Source: SIAJ01 sp963773845
GTDB lineage: Bacteria > Planctomycetota > Planctomycetia > Gemmatales > Gemmataceae
Direction of reading: 5' to 3'
Length of the DNA stretch: 64,000 nucleotides
Assembly (NCBI GenBank): GCA_963773845.1
Contig: CAVZCU010000009.1
Span: 992,001 to 1,056,000, forward strand
How positions within the stretch are numbered: position 1 is the first letter of the stretch; each line of letters begins with the position of its first letter. The position numbers were made by a program, and so were the translations under genes. The notes beneath the pieces were generated by a model. That model was not told the origin of the DNA, made no database searches, and saw only the letters and a list, made by a program, of their open reading frames with translations. Shown here one piece after another: positions 5,918 to 16,188 of the stretch.

Positions 5918-8794
5918 TTACTTTCTGTGCGAAGTACGATCATTGACGTTCGCGGCGGATTGAGGATCGTTCAACAGATACTCCGCGAAGTAGTCCCATA
6001 GCCGTTGCGTGAAGTACGGCTGCATGTCGCCATAGCCGTGCGCTTTGCCCGGCAGGATGAGCATGTCGAATCGCTTGTTGGCTTTGATCAACGCGTTCAC
6101 AAGCCGCATCGTATTAGCCGGGTGAACGTTGTTGTCCATGTCGCCGTGAACCAAGAGCAAGTGTCCCTTCAAGTTGGCGGCCAACTCTTCATTCGTTGGC
6201 ACTTTGATCTCGAATTTGGTTTTGGGCGGCTCGGTCTTCTTGGCCTCAGTCTTGGTATCGGACTTTGCATCCGCCTTCTTCACGTCGCCGGACTTGTTGC
6301 CCCCTTTCTTCGCTTCGGCCTTCTTGGTTTCGCCGGCCTTGACGGCGTCCTTCTTCACGGCTGTTTTGCTACTGTCCGCCGTCTTCTTGTTGTCGCTCTT
6401 CTTGACCTCTGCCTTCGTTGCGCCAGCCGACTTCGCGTTGGCTTTCTGGTCGTCGGGACCATCCTCATCGTCCCACGGCCGCGACTTGGGGATGCTCTTT
6501 TTCGCTTCCTTCTCCGAATTGTCGGCAGGTACTTGCTTCAGACCGTGATAGCGCTCGGACCAGTTGTCGTTGTAAATGTTGTTGTCGTGGTTGCCGCTCG
6601 AAGCGACCGCGACCTTGAAGAAGTCGTTGTAAGGCGTCTGCAACATGGCGGCGGCCGAAAGGAAGGCGCCGCCGGAGTGGCCGTAGATGCCGACGCGATC
6701 CAGATCGATGTACGGGTCCCGCGCCGCCAGTTGCTCGATCGCCGACTTTTTGTCGGCCAGCGCATAGTCACGCAGGTTGAAATAACCGTAGCTGTGATAC
6801 GCCTTCGATCGGTCCGGCGTGCCGCCGCGATGGCCGACCTGAATCACGATGAAGCCGAGTTGAGCGAGCTGCATATTGGCCGAGTAGGCGCTGAACGTAT
6901 GCGTCACCCCTTCCATCTGCGGACCGGGATAGACGTTGGCGATGATGGGGTATTTCTTCTTCGGATCGAAATCAAAGGGTTTCCACATGTTGCCGTAGAG
7001 CGTCGTTACGCCGTCGGCAGCCTTGACGCAGAACGTCTCGGGCATTTTCCAGCCGGCACGTTCCAGGGCGCTCAAATTCGTATGTTCGAGGTCCATGACG
7101 CGTCGACCTTTTTCGTCGAGCACATACGACATATGCGGGCAATCGACGCGCGAACAAGTGGTGACCACATAGCGCCGCGATGGCGACAGGTAAGACGAAT
7201 GGTTGGCCCCCAGGCAGCCCGATTCGTGGTGGGAAGAGAAACAGACATCGCTCGGATCGAGAAGCGTCAGGTCCGTACCGTCGAAGCGAACGCGATACAG
7301 GTGGTTGTAGTAGATTTGTTCCCCCGGCTCGCGGCCGTTGCCGCGGAAGTAGAGCAGCCGGTTCTTGCCATCGACGTCGACAATTTGACTGGAGCGCCAG
7401 GCGCCGCTCGTGATCGCGTTCTTGAGCTTGCCGTCGCGGCTGTAGAGATAGAAGTGCCCCCAGCCGGAGCGCTCCGACCACCAGATCATTTCGTCGGACT
7501 CTTCGACGTAGCGCAGATTGTGGAATTCGAGGTAGGCGGCGTCAAAGCCCTCCGCGATCAGGCACTTGGACTCGCCGGACTTCGTCTTGAGCGAACAGAT
7601 CTCCAGATGGCGCTGCAAGCGATCGCGGCGAATGAAGCGGAGTTCGTCGCCAGTCTTGTTCCAGTGAATATCGGTGTACGCTTCGTAGGGCCATTTGATG
7701 TTGACCTTGGTGATCTTCTTGGCGGTGGCATCGCAGTAGAACAGCTCGCTGCGACGGACGGCGTCCTCACCTGGCATCGGATACTTGTAGGTGACGAGAG
7801 TCGGTCGTGGTTCCGATAGGGGATTGACGAGGAACAACTCCTTGATTCCCCGCGAGTCGGTCCGGGTGACGAAAAACTCCTTCGAGTCGGGCGACCAGGT
7901 GACATTCGGCCGGGACTTGCGATCGGACGTGGGGATCTTACTGTCCGTTCGGGTCGTCCTTCCCTGCTGGCCACGACCGCCGCCGAACCTCCCGCCAAAG
8001 GCGACAAAGCTGTAATCTTCTTCGCCATCCTTGGTGAGTTGAACGGCCTCCGCCTCCTTGCCTTCATCGGCCAGGTAGAGGTTGTGCTTCTGCACATACA
8101 CGTAACGCTTGCGATCTGGCGAATAGGCCTTGTAGTCGGAACCGCCACGACCGCCAAAGCCGCGCTTCCTTCCTCTGCCAGTGGTCTCGTCCTTCTTCTC
8201 AACGTCTTTCTTCTCGACATCGTCCTTCTTTTCGTCGTCTTTGCGATCGTTCTCCTTGAGGAAGCGTTCGCGTTCCTGACGCTGGCGTTCCAGGAACTGG
8301 CGCGTGCGCTCGTCCATGTTCCCCTTGGGGAAAGCGCGCGGCGCGGGCGGGGCCTTGCCGAGCTTGGTCAGCTTGGCCGTCGCGAATTCGTATTCAAATT
8401 GCAACTCATCGTAAACAAAGCGCATCTTCGCCCCGTCATCGGTCACGCTCAGGCGCAGAATATTGAGGGTGTCCGTGTCGATGGGTTTCTGCACGGCCTC
8501 GGACAGCTGAGCGGCGAGCTTGGCGGCATCAAAGAGCGGCTCCTTCAACTTGCGCGCCGGATCGACGCGGTAGTATTGGCGTCCATTCGGCGTGCGGATG
8601 CCATACCAGAATTGATCGGTCTTGCCGATAAACGTCGGGATCACATTAGCTTCTTGCACGTTTTGATAGACGAATTCCCGGCTGAACTTGAGGGCCAGCG
8701 GGTAGTTGGCCCCGGTCACTTTTTGCGGTTCGGCGACGGCGGCCGATCCAACCAGCAGACAGACAATGAGCGCGGCAGACGAGATGGAACGCAT
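5918..8794 (-). CDS. secreted S9 (dipeptidyl peptidase IV-type) serine peptidase with lysine-rich inserts
   Basis: A 958-residue exported serine peptidase. After a signal peptide (MRSISSAALIVCLLVGSAAVA) comes a DPP-IV-like beta-propeller domain and a C-terminal alpha/beta-hydrolase. The nucleophile is Ser707 in GHSGG, the acid is in HGDMDNN (about 887) and the His in GKAHGYG (about 918). Two low-complexity inserts stand out: a Lys/Asp/Glu-rich run near 181-211 in the propeller, and about 100 residues rich in Lys, Ala and Asp (755-860) between the catalytic Ser and Asp, which is unusual for the family. The frame opens 15 codons earlier, but the start at 8794 gives a normal signal peptide. Likely periplasmic peptide degradation. 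Confidence 0.88.
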   Translation of the reverse strand: MRSISSAALIVCLLVGSAAVAEPQKVTGANYPLALKFSREFVYQNVQEANVIPTFIGKTDQFWYGIRTPNGRQYYRVDPARKLKEPLFDAAKLAAQLSEAVQKPIDTDTLNILRLSVTDDGAKMRFVYDELQFEYEFATAKLTKLGKAPPAPRAFPKGNMDERTRQFLERQRQERERFLKENDRKDDEKKDDVEKKDVEKKDETTGRGRKRGFGGRGGSDYKAYSPDRKRYVYVQKHNLYLADEGKEAEAVQLTKDGEEDYSFVAFGGRFGGGRGQQGRTTRTDSKIPTSDRKSRPNVTWSPDSKEFFVTRTDSRGIKELFLVNPLSEPRPTLVTYKYPMPGEDAVRRSELFYCDATAKKITKVNIKWPYEAYTDIHWNKTGDELRFIRRDRLQRHLEICSLKTKSGESKCLIAEGFDAAYLEFHNLRYVEESDEMIWWSERSGWGHFYLYSRDGKLKNAITSGAWRSSQIVDVDGKNRLLYFRGNGREPGEQIYYNHLYRVRFDGTDLTLLDPSDVCFSSHHESGCLGANHSSYLSPSRRYVVTTCSRVDCPHMSYVLDEKGRRVMDLEHTNLSALERAGWKMPETFCVKAADGVTTLYGNMWKPFDFDPKKKYPIIANVYPGPQMEGVTHTFSAYSANMQLAQLGFIVIQVGHRGGTPDRSKAYHSYGYFNLRDYALADKKSAIEQLAARDPYIDLDRVGIYGHSGGAFLSAAAMLQTPYNDFFKVAVASSGNHDNNIYNDNWSERYHGLKQVPADNSEKEAKKSIPKSRPWDDEDGPDDQKANAKSAGATKAEVKKSDNKKTADSSKTAVKKDAVKAGETKKAEAKKGGNKSGDVKKADAKSDTKTEAKKTEPPKTKFEIKVPTNEELAANLKGHLLLVHGDMDNNVHPANTMRLVNALIKANKRFDMLILPGKAHGYGDMQPYFTQRLWDYFAEYLLNDPQSAANVNDRTSHRK

Positions 8795-8928
8795 AAAGGA
8801 TGCTCCCGGTGCGAGGTCGAAAGCGTGTTGGGAGTGCATTTTAGGCCGAATTCCGGTGACATGGAAGTGATTGCTTGGATCTGGTAGAATCTTCTGCTGA
8901 CCTGCCCCCGAGTGGACCCGGTTCTTTG

Positions 8929-10519
8929 ATGTCCCACCCCACGACGATGCGGTTTCTGGATGGATTGCAGTCCAGCCGACTGTTGGACGATGCGCGCATC
9001 AATGAACTGCGTTCACGGCCGGAGGCGACTTCAGGCGACGTGGCGTTTCTTTCGAATTACGCACAGGAACGTGGTTGGCTAACGGCCTATCAGGCGCGCG
9101 AGCTTCAAGAGGGTCGCGGCAGCCGGCTGTCGATTCAGGGTTACCAAATCTTCGACAAACTGGACGATGGTCCTGGGGGCATCACCTACAAGGCCTTGCA
9201 CCCGGCCTTGCTGCAGCCCGTGACGTTGCGCCTGGTGCCGGCGGATTGGCTGGCCCCTGCCGATTCGTCGGCTGATTACGTGGCGCGTGCCCACTCCGCC
9301 AGCCTGGCGCAGAGCCCGCACCTGGCAGCCGTGCTCGATGCCGGCACGGCCGAATCCGGCCCGTACGTCGTCCTGGAATATGTCGACGGCTGCGACTTGT
9401 TTCGCTTGGTCAACGAAATGGGCGGCGCTGCCGCTGGGGTTGGCATGCGAATACGGCCGCCAAGCGGCGTTGGCGCTGAAATCGGCGCACAATTGCGGCG
9501 TCACGCACGGCGACGTGTCCCCGCTCACACTCTTGTTGACGCCGGTCAAGCGGTCAGCCGAATCGAACGGGGATGTATCGATCCGTCCCAGGCCGGGCGC
9601 GACGATCAAGCTCGTGGAACTCGGTTTGACGCCGCGGCGGCCTCCCGTCGAAGAATTGACGTACGGACAGTCGGACCTTATTGGGCCGCTTGCGTTCTCG
9701 CCGCCCGAACGGCTGACGAGCGGCGAGCGGACAGCCGCGGGTGACATGTACGGCCTCGGGGCGACGCTGTACTTTTTGCTGAGCACCCGGCCGCCGCACA
9801 CCGGCGACTCGCCATTGGCCGTCATGCTCAGCTTGCAGCAGGTGGAACCCACGCCGCTCGAAACGCTCAAGTCGGACTTGCCGCCGGCGGTCGCCGACCT
9901 CGTTCGCCGGCTATTAAGTGGCGAGCCGTCCATCCGTCCGTCGGCGGCGGAGGTGGCGGAAGCACTGAGTCCGTACTGCGAACCGACCGCCAAGCCGCCG
10001 GCGGCCGCCGACGAGCCGGGCGGAATTCTGCTGGCTCATGAGACCGGCACGCAGCCGAGAGTTCCGACCGCGATACCGGTCGCACGGGATCTGGAGCATC
10101 CGGAATTGCGCTTGGACGCGGGTCCATTCGGGGAGCCGATGGCCGAAGAAATCCCACCTTCAACCGAGCAACCGCTCGTGGAGCCGTTGCCCGATATTCA
10201 GCCTTTGGATGCCCAACACAACGGCCACAGTCTGTTGCCCGAGATTCAACCGCTCGACGAACATCACGAAGCGAATGGCGATCATCTCGCGTCATTCAGC
10301 CACTCCAAGATGGGTGCGGATGCTCCCCGGGCCACGCGGCGACGAACTCGAGCCAACTCGAAGAATAAGATGTGGTTGCTCGTCGGGCTCGGCTTGTGGC
10401 TATTCGCCATTTTCCTGTGGATCGGTTTCGCCACGAACTGGTTCTCGTCGACCCGTTCGACCGAGACGGAGCACAAAAAGGTAACCTCTCCGCCCAAGCC
10501 GAAGCCCAAGAGGGGCTAG
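8929..10519 (+). CDS. membrane-anchored serine/threonine pseudokinase (one frame break)
   Basis: A kinase-like protein of about 529 residues, broken by one extra base near 9419-9428: residues up to LVNEMG are in one frame and GLACEYGRQAALALKSAH onward in another. The fold order is that of a Hanks-type kinase, but key residues are missing: the ATP-lysine strand reads VTLRLVP, the catalytic loop VTHGDVSPLTLLL instead of HRDxKPxN, and the DFG position VELGL. PPERL replaces APE. It should therefore not phosphorylate. A Pro/acidic linker leads to one C-terminal transmembrane helix (MWLLVGLGLWLFAIFLW) and a basic tail, so the kinase-like part is probably cytoplasmic and acts as a sensor or scaffold. 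The start at 8929 (MSHPTTMRFLDG) was preferred to the earlier frame start at 8875. Confidence 0.75.
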
Positions 10520-10542
10520 GCCCCCCGCCTCCACCGGGCCTC

Positions 10543-11349
10543 ATGAAACTCTGCATCAGCCAGGCGACGACTCTTCCCGCGGCATTTGCCGATGATCTCA
10601 ATGCATTCGCCGACGTCGGTTGGCAGGCAACCGAGTTGTGGCTTACCAAACTGGAAAAGCACCTGGAAGCGACGTCGCTCGACGAGGTTCGCCGGCTGTT
10701 GCGCGATCGCGGGCTTGTCCCCGCCGCCGCGGCCTACCAGGGGGGATTACTCCTAACGCAAGGCGAAGAGCGGCGGCTGCACTTCGAGCATTTTCGCCGG
10801 CGGCTCGAACTCTGCGATGCGCTCGGCATCTCGACTCTGCTGTTGATTGCGGATTTTTCGCAACGGCGAGATGCCATCGCCCTCGAGCGATCGGTCGTAT
10901 CGCTGGCCCAGGCCGCTCAGTGGGCAGCCGGGTTCAACGTGCGGCTGGCACTGGAATTTCGCGGCTCCGATGCGTTCTGCACCAGCCTCGATACGGCGAT
11001 CGGCCTGGTCGACCAATGCGGCGAGCCCAACGTGGGCGTTTGTCTCGACCTGTTTCACTATTACAAAGGCCCGAGCAAGCCCGAAGACCTTGCCGGGCTG
11101 ACGCGCGAAAGCCTCGCCCACGTGCAATTCTCGGACGTGGCCGGCGTGCCGCGTGAGTTGATGACCGATTCCGATCGCGTACTGCCCGGCGACGGGGATT
11201 TTCAGTTTGGGCCAGTGATCGAGACGCTCAAGCGGATCGGCTATGAAGGCTATATCTCCCTCGAAGTCATGAACCCTGTGTTTTGGCAAATGAAACCGAC
11301 GCAGGTCGCGGAGCTGGGGTTAATGGCTCTTAGCCGCGCAGTCGAATGA
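10543..11349 (+). CDS. sugar phosphate isomerase/epimerase family protein (xylose isomerase-like TIM barrel)
   Basis: A 268-residue TIM-barrel protein of the AP endonuclease 2/xylose isomerase-like family. Strand-end motifs visible are LALEFRGSD, VGVCLDLFHYYKG, LAHVQFSDVAG and GYEGYISLEVMNP, which carry the Glu, Asp/His and Glu metal ligands seen in sugar isomerases and epimerases. Substrate cannot be deduced. The ATG at 10543 starts the conserved sequence; the frame extends further upstream into the pseudokinase gene without similarity. The gene follows the pseudokinase stop by 23 bp and is probably cotranscribed with it. Confidence 0.82.
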   Translation: MKLCISQATTLPAAFADDLNAFADVGWQATELWLTKLEKHLEATSLDEVRRLLRDRGLVPAAAAYQGGLLLTQGEERRLHFEHFRRRLELCDALGISTLLLIADFSQRRDAIALERSVVSLAQAAQWAAGFNVRLALEFRGSDAFCTSLDTAIGLVDQCGEPNVGVCLDLFHYYKGPSKPEDLAGLTRESLAHVQFSDVAGVPRELMTDSDRVLPGDGDFQFGPVIETLKRIGYEGYISLEVMNPVFWQMKPTQVAELGLMALSRAVE

Positions 11350-11443
11350 AGTCGGATTGCGGCCTTCACTGACTTTTCTTTTGACCTTCGACCTGCGCGC
11401 TTATCCTAACCCTCGATCCCATTCGCTGCTGGAGCCGCTCTTC

Positions 11444-13210
11444 ATGCCACGCCGATTCGCGATTCTCTTCTGTTTCCTTGGCGGGCCCATCATTGCCGCG
11501 GAACCCGAGAAGCCCAAGCTTGTGGTCCTGGTCGTCTTCGACCAGATGCGCGGCGACTACATCCAGAAGTGGCAGCCCTTGTTCGGCAAGGATGGCTTTG
11601 TGCGTCTGCAAACCGAAGGAGCGTGGTTCGTCAATTGTCAGTATCCATATGCCATCACCGCCACGGGGCCGGGCCATTCGTCCATGCTCACCGGCTGCGG
11701 GCCGGACGTGCATGGCATCATCGGCAATACCTGGTACGACCGGGCCAGCGGCGCCGTCGTGAATTGTTGTGAAAGTACACGCTACACGCGCGTTCCGCCG
11801 TTGCCGACCCAGTTGCCGAAAGACGAATTGCGCGATGAATTCAAGGACCCCGATTCCAAGGTCAAGACGTCCAAGAACAATTCAGACAAAACGGGGGGTA
11901 CTCTCAAGCCAACGGCGAACGGCACGCCGGACCGCCTCTTGGCGCCGACATTTGGCGATGCGATCAAGCTGGCCACGGGCGGCAAGGCGAAGGTCTTCGG
12001 GTTGTCGTTCAAGGATCGATCGGCCTTGTTGCCCCCCGGCGCGAAGGCCGACGGCGCCTATTGGCTCGACAGTGCCGACGGCATGATCGTCACCTCGTCG
12101 TTCTACCGCGATGCCGTTCATCCTTGGATCAGGGAACTCAACAAGAAACGTCTCGCCGATCGATGGTTCGGAAAGAGCTGGGAACACGCTCGGCCTGAAC
12201 TCGATTACGTCAAATACAGCGGGCCCGACGCCGTCACCGGCGAGGGGAAAGGCGTGCGCGAGGGGATGACCTTTCCGCACCCGATCGACGGCGGTCTCAA
12301 GCGGCCGGGCAAGGCGTATTACGAAGCGCTGGCGACCTCGCCCTTTGGAAACGACTTTCTCTTGGAAATGGTGCGTGCGGCCGTTGTCTCTGAAAAACTG
12401 GGTCAGCACGAGGTTCCCGACCTCTTGACCGTGAGTTTCTCGAGCAACGACTATGTTGGTCACGCTTGGGGCCCGGACTCGCAGGAGGTTCTGGACGTCA
12501 CGCTCCGCTCCGATCGCCAGATCGCCGCCCTTCTCAAACTGCTCGATGACAACGTCGGCGTCGGGAAATATCTGCTCTGCATGACGGCCGATCATGGGAT
12601 TTGCCCGTTGCCCGAAGTATCAGCCCGACGCGGGACGGACGCCCACCGCGTTTCCGTTTCGCGCATGTTGACCGCCGCTGAGGCTTATTTGCGAACGACC
12701 TTTGCACCGGACGCCACCAGCGATTCGCAGACCAGGTTCATTGAGAATCGGACCGGGCTGTGGATTTATCTCAATTCCAAATTGATTGCGAGCAAGGGCC
12801 TGAAGGTCACGGACGTCGCCCGATCGCTCGCCGATTTTCTCGACAAACAGCCAGGCGTCGGCCGCACATTTACGCGCGCGGATTTGGAAAGCCCACTCGA
12901 TCCTTATGATGCGGTCGGCCGGCGGATGCGGAAGGCATATTATCCCGGACGGGCGGGCGACGTCGCCATCCTGTTGAAGCCGTTCTGTTTGGAAGGCGAT
13001 CCGAAAACCGGCGTCGGAACCACGCACGGCACGCCGTACCCATACGACACGCATGTGCCGCTTCTGGTATTCGGCGCCAACGTCAAGCCGGGCATCCGTC
13101 GCGAAGAGGTCGTGCCGGCCGCGATCGCCTCGATCTTTGCCAGGGCGATTGGCATCGCGCCGCCGGCCAAGGCGGAATACCCGGCGCCCGAAGGGCTGTT
13201 CCGTAATTGA
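11444..13210 (+). CDS. secreted alkaline phosphatase superfamily protein (PafA-like)
   Basis: A 588-residue exported phosphatase. The start at 11444 is preceded by GGAGCC and gives a signal peptide ending before AAEPEKPK. The metal and catalytic residues of PafA-like phosphatases are present: FDQMRGD near the mature N-terminus, the Thr nucleophile in ATGPGHSS (about residue 74), SSNDYVGHAWGPDS, TADHG, and GTTHGTPYPYD near the end. The Thr instead of Ser nucleophile is characteristic of PafA. Role: release of phosphate from organic phosphomonoesters in the periplasm. It follows the isomerase gene by 94 bp on the same strand. No pho-box-like sequence was identified. Confidence 0.88.
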   Translation: MPRRFAILFCFLGGPIIAAEPEKPKLVVLVVFDQMRGDYIQKWQPLFGKDGFVRLQTEGAWFVNCQYPYAITATGPGHSSMLTGCGPDVHGIIGNTWYDRASGAVVNCCESTRYTRVPPLPTQLPKDELRDEFKDPDSKVKTSKNNSDKTGGTLKPTANGTPDRLLAPTFGDAIKLATGGKAKVFGLSFKDRSALLPPGAKADGAYWLDSADGMIVTSSFYRDAVHPWIRELNKKRLADRWFGKSWEHARPELDYVKYSGPDAVTGEGKGVREGMTFPHPIDGGLKRPGKAYYEALATSPFGNDFLLEMVRAAVVSEKLGQHEVPDLLTVSFSSNDYVGHAWGPDSQEVLDVTLRSDRQIAALLKLLDDNVGVGKYLLCMTADHGICPLPEVSARRGTDAHRVSVSRMLTAAEAYLRTTFAPDATSDSQTRFIENRTGLWIYLNSKLIASKGLKVTDVARSLADFLDKQPGVGRTFTRADLESPLDPYDAVGRRMRKAYYPGRAGDVAILLKPFCLEGDPKTGVGTTHGTPYPYDTHVPLLVFGANVKPGIRREEVVPAAIASIFARAIGIAPPAKAEYPAPEGLFRN

Positions 13211-13394
13211 CCAATCGTCCGCGTAACGGAATCCGGCAGCATGTAGACGGAAGTCTGGCGAATACCGCTGCCCGGCTGCCGCGCCGGTCGACTCTCATAG
13301 TCCTTACAATCCAGTTTCTCATCAATGTTTGCCAATCTCGACAACCGATGAGAGAGGACGAGTGTTTGCGCGCCTATCCCCAGGAGGGGGAGCC

Positions 13395-14680
13395 ATGACG
13401 TCTTGGATTGGCCGACCGATGTGTATCGCGATTGGTGCATTGGCGACGCTGACCGCATGCGTGTCGGCCCAGGATGTCGATCCCGTTGCCTTTCCACCGC
13501 CGCCGCCGGTCGCGCCTTTTGTCCCGCCCCCCGAGCCGGGCATAATCCCGCCATCCGCCCAGCCTGTAGCTATTCCCAGTGAATCGTCCTTGCCGCCACT
13601 CGTGTTGCCGCCGGTGGCGTCCCGGGTACCGGCCTCATTCATGCCAAACTCGAAGGCATTCCTGAGTATGGATCCCGGTGAAGCCAAGCCCGGAAACATC
13701 GAGCCGCTGCCATCCAGCACGCGGCGCCTTTTTGGGGACCGCCTTCGCTCGAACCGTTTCCCCCGGAGTTCGATCACACGTTCATCACGGATTTCGACAT
13801 CTTGCCGTTCGGCCTGGCGGTGCAAGCTCCGTCATTCCTCGATCAGGCCGCGCCCACGGACGTGTTCCGAATTCGCGGCGATGCCTTTTACAACATGCTC
13901 CGTCCCGATCGGGCGGAGTATTTTTGGAACAAGCAAGGCTATCTCAATGCGGCCACGCAAACGATGGATGGGCGTGGACCGCATCAGCGCGATTGGAAAG
14001 TGAACGCGCAAATCGCATCGGTGTATGTGGAGGCACGACTGGCTCCGGATGTCTCGATGTTCACGAATGTGCCGTTCCGGTTTACGGATCCGGAGTTCAA
14101 CGCCAATCATGCGGGGCTCAGCGATGTGAGTCTCGGCCTGAAGTGGGCGTTTGTATTGGAACCGACGCGGGCGATCAGCTTCCAGGTGGCCGGCACGGCG
14201 CCGACGGGCAACCGCGAGCGCGGCATGGGCTCGGGCAACTGGAGTGTGCAGCCGGGGTTCTTGTGGCAGGAAGTGCTCACCGATCGGCTGACGCTCTTCA
14301 GCGAAGTCGAGGATTCGATTCCGATTCACCAGCGCACGAACTTCGCGGGCAACATTCTTCAATATGGCGCGGGTGGCAGTTTCATGCTGGCCGAGATTGG
14401 CCATGTGCGCATCATGCCAACGGTGGAGGGCGTGGGCTGGACCATTCTTGGCGGAGCGGAGAGCCCGGAGTACCAGGCGCTCAATGAGCCGCTCGTGCAG
14501 GACTCCCACGGCAAGACGATCATCAACATCGATGCCGGCATTCGCTTCACGCTCGGCGATTCCTTCGCCGACCGCGGCTACCTGGCCATGTCCGACTTGT
14601 ACGTGGGCTACGGCCACGCCGTCACCGGCACGCGCTGGTATCGCGACATTTACCGCATCGAGTACCGGCTGCGATTTTAG
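13395..14680 (+). CDS. outer membrane beta-barrel protein (one frame break)
   Basis: A secreted protein of about 428 residues. An excellent ribosome site (CAGGAGGGGG) precedes ATG 13395, followed by a signal peptide (MCIAIGALATLTACVSAQ) and a proline-rich linker (FPPPPPVAPFVPPPEPG). The frame is lost near 13700-13733, around a run CCTTTTTGGGG, and continues as FPPEFDHTF...LPFGLAVQAPSFLDQ in another frame; total length implies one missing base. The second part has repeated amphipathic strands (ASVYVEARLAPDVSMF, GLKWAFVLEPTRAISF) and ends YRIEYRLRF, with the terminal Phe expected of BAM-dependent barrels. I cannot name the family with certainty; function unknown. Confidence 0.7.
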
Positions 14681-14765
14681 TGGGATAGGCCTCCCGGCCT
14701 ATCTTCGCTTGCAGGGTCGAGCGATCGCTCAGTCCGAGCGAAGACAGGCCGGGAGGCCTATCCCA
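14681..14765. terminator. bidirectional terminator-like hairpin between convergent genes
   Basis: Arms at 14681-14709 and 14737-14765, centred on GGATAGGCCTCCCGGCCT, pair over 29 bp with one mismatch. The element lies between two convergent genes (barrel ending at 14680, oxidoreductase ending at 14791), the natural place for a shared terminator. No long U-run follows. Confidence 0.6.
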
Positions 14766-14790
14766 CAGGCCGATGCCACGTGCCGTTCCA

Positions 14791-16111
14791 TTACACCCCT
14801 TCATAGCTCCACGGCTTGCGGGGCTCGCGGGATAGCCACTTGTTGGCCTCCGCGTCGTCCACGAACTGTTGCTTGACGGGATCCCATTTCAATTCCCGGC
14901 CGAGTCGCATCGCCAGCACGCCGAGATGGCAGACCGTCGCCGACCGGTGGCCGACTTCCGGCTCGCAGATGGGCGCTTTTCGCGTGCGAATGCAGTCGAA
15001 GAAATTGCCCATGTGATCGTTGCTCGCGTAGAGACGCGTGGCCGAGGCTGGCAATGCTTTCCTGAGCAGGTCGGGGTCGCTCGCTTCGATCTTGCCCCGC
15101 GTGATAAAGATCCAATCATCGACGCCGATGAACTTCACGCCGTGCTGCTGGCCCTTGGGATCGACTACACCCCCGAACCAGTTGTTGGCCGCGGTGCTTC
15201 GGCAGCGGTGAACCACGCCGTCGGCATAGTGATATTCCACGCCATACTCGCTCGCGGCCGTGAAGCCACCCTTGATCATCTCGACCGTCGGCTTGCCCGA
15301 AATCCTGACTGGCCCGTCCTGGCCAAGTCCCCAGCGCGATGTCGTTATGATGGGCGCCCCAATCCGTCATGGTTCCGCCGGAATACGCCCACCAGTAGCG
15401 GAATGTCACATGCGTGCGCTCGGGGACATAATCGACGGCCGGCGTCGGTCCTTGCCAGAAATCCCAATCGAACTCTTTGGGCACCGGGGCCTTTTTGAAC
15501 GGACCTTCGCGCCGGCCGGCCGGCAGCCAGACATCGACTTCCTTGATCTTGCCAAGCCGGCCATTGCGAACCAACTCGCAGGCGAGGCGGAAGTTCTTGT
15601 CGCTTCGCTGCTGGCTTCCGGTTTGCAGAATGCGCTGCGTTTTCTGTTGCGTTTCGACGACGCGCTTGCCCTCATCGATCGTGAGTGTTAATGGCTTTTC
15701 GCAATAGACGTCCTTGCCGGCCCTCATCGCGGCGAGCGATACCAGCGCGTGCCAATGGTCCACGGTGGCACAGATCACGACATCGACGTCCTTGCGTTCC
15801 ATGATCTTGCGGAAGTCGTGTTCGTGTTCTGCCTTCGGCCAATCTTTGGCGGCTTGCGCGAGTTGGCGTGCATCGACATCGCACAGAGCGACGACTTGAC
15901 CGAAGCGAGAAGCATTCTTCAAGTCGCCGCGACCCATGCCGCCGCAACCGACGAGAGCGATTCCCGGCTTATCGTTTTTGAGTTTCGGCGCCTTCGGTTC
16001 GGCCTGAGCCCGGCATTCTTCGAGAAACCAATTGGGAAGCGAACTCGCGGCGGCAACGCCTACAGATGTTCGGAGAAAGCTTCGTCGGCTGGAATGGAGA
16101 GGCACGCTCAT
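14791..16111 (-). CDS. Tat-exported Gfo/Idh/MocA family oxidoreductase (one frame break)
   Basis: About 440 residues. The N-terminus carries a twin-arginine signal (SSRRSFLRTSVGVAAASSL), then a Rossmann fold with ALVGCGGMGRGD, the CDVD acidic end of strand 2 and the family's EKPL motif (YCEKPLTLT). The frame breaks at about 15328, where one extra base separates HHNDIALG from LGQDGPV...MIKGGF, which continues to a normal C-terminus (KPWSYEGV). Family members reduce or oxidise sugars with NAD(P); Tat-exported versions are abundant in planctomycetes, some acting as glycosidases. The substrate is unknown. Confidence 0.85.
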
Positions 16112-16188
16112 GGGATGATCTCGTTGGTGAGCGGAACGTCGAACATGCTATCATGTGCAACCGCAGGTCGGCCACAGGAGAACCGACA

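Noticed and set aside
6005..7819. Large open frame on the plus strand (604 codons)
   Set aside because: It lies fully antisense to the S9 peptidase gene, has no domain and mirrors its codon bias.
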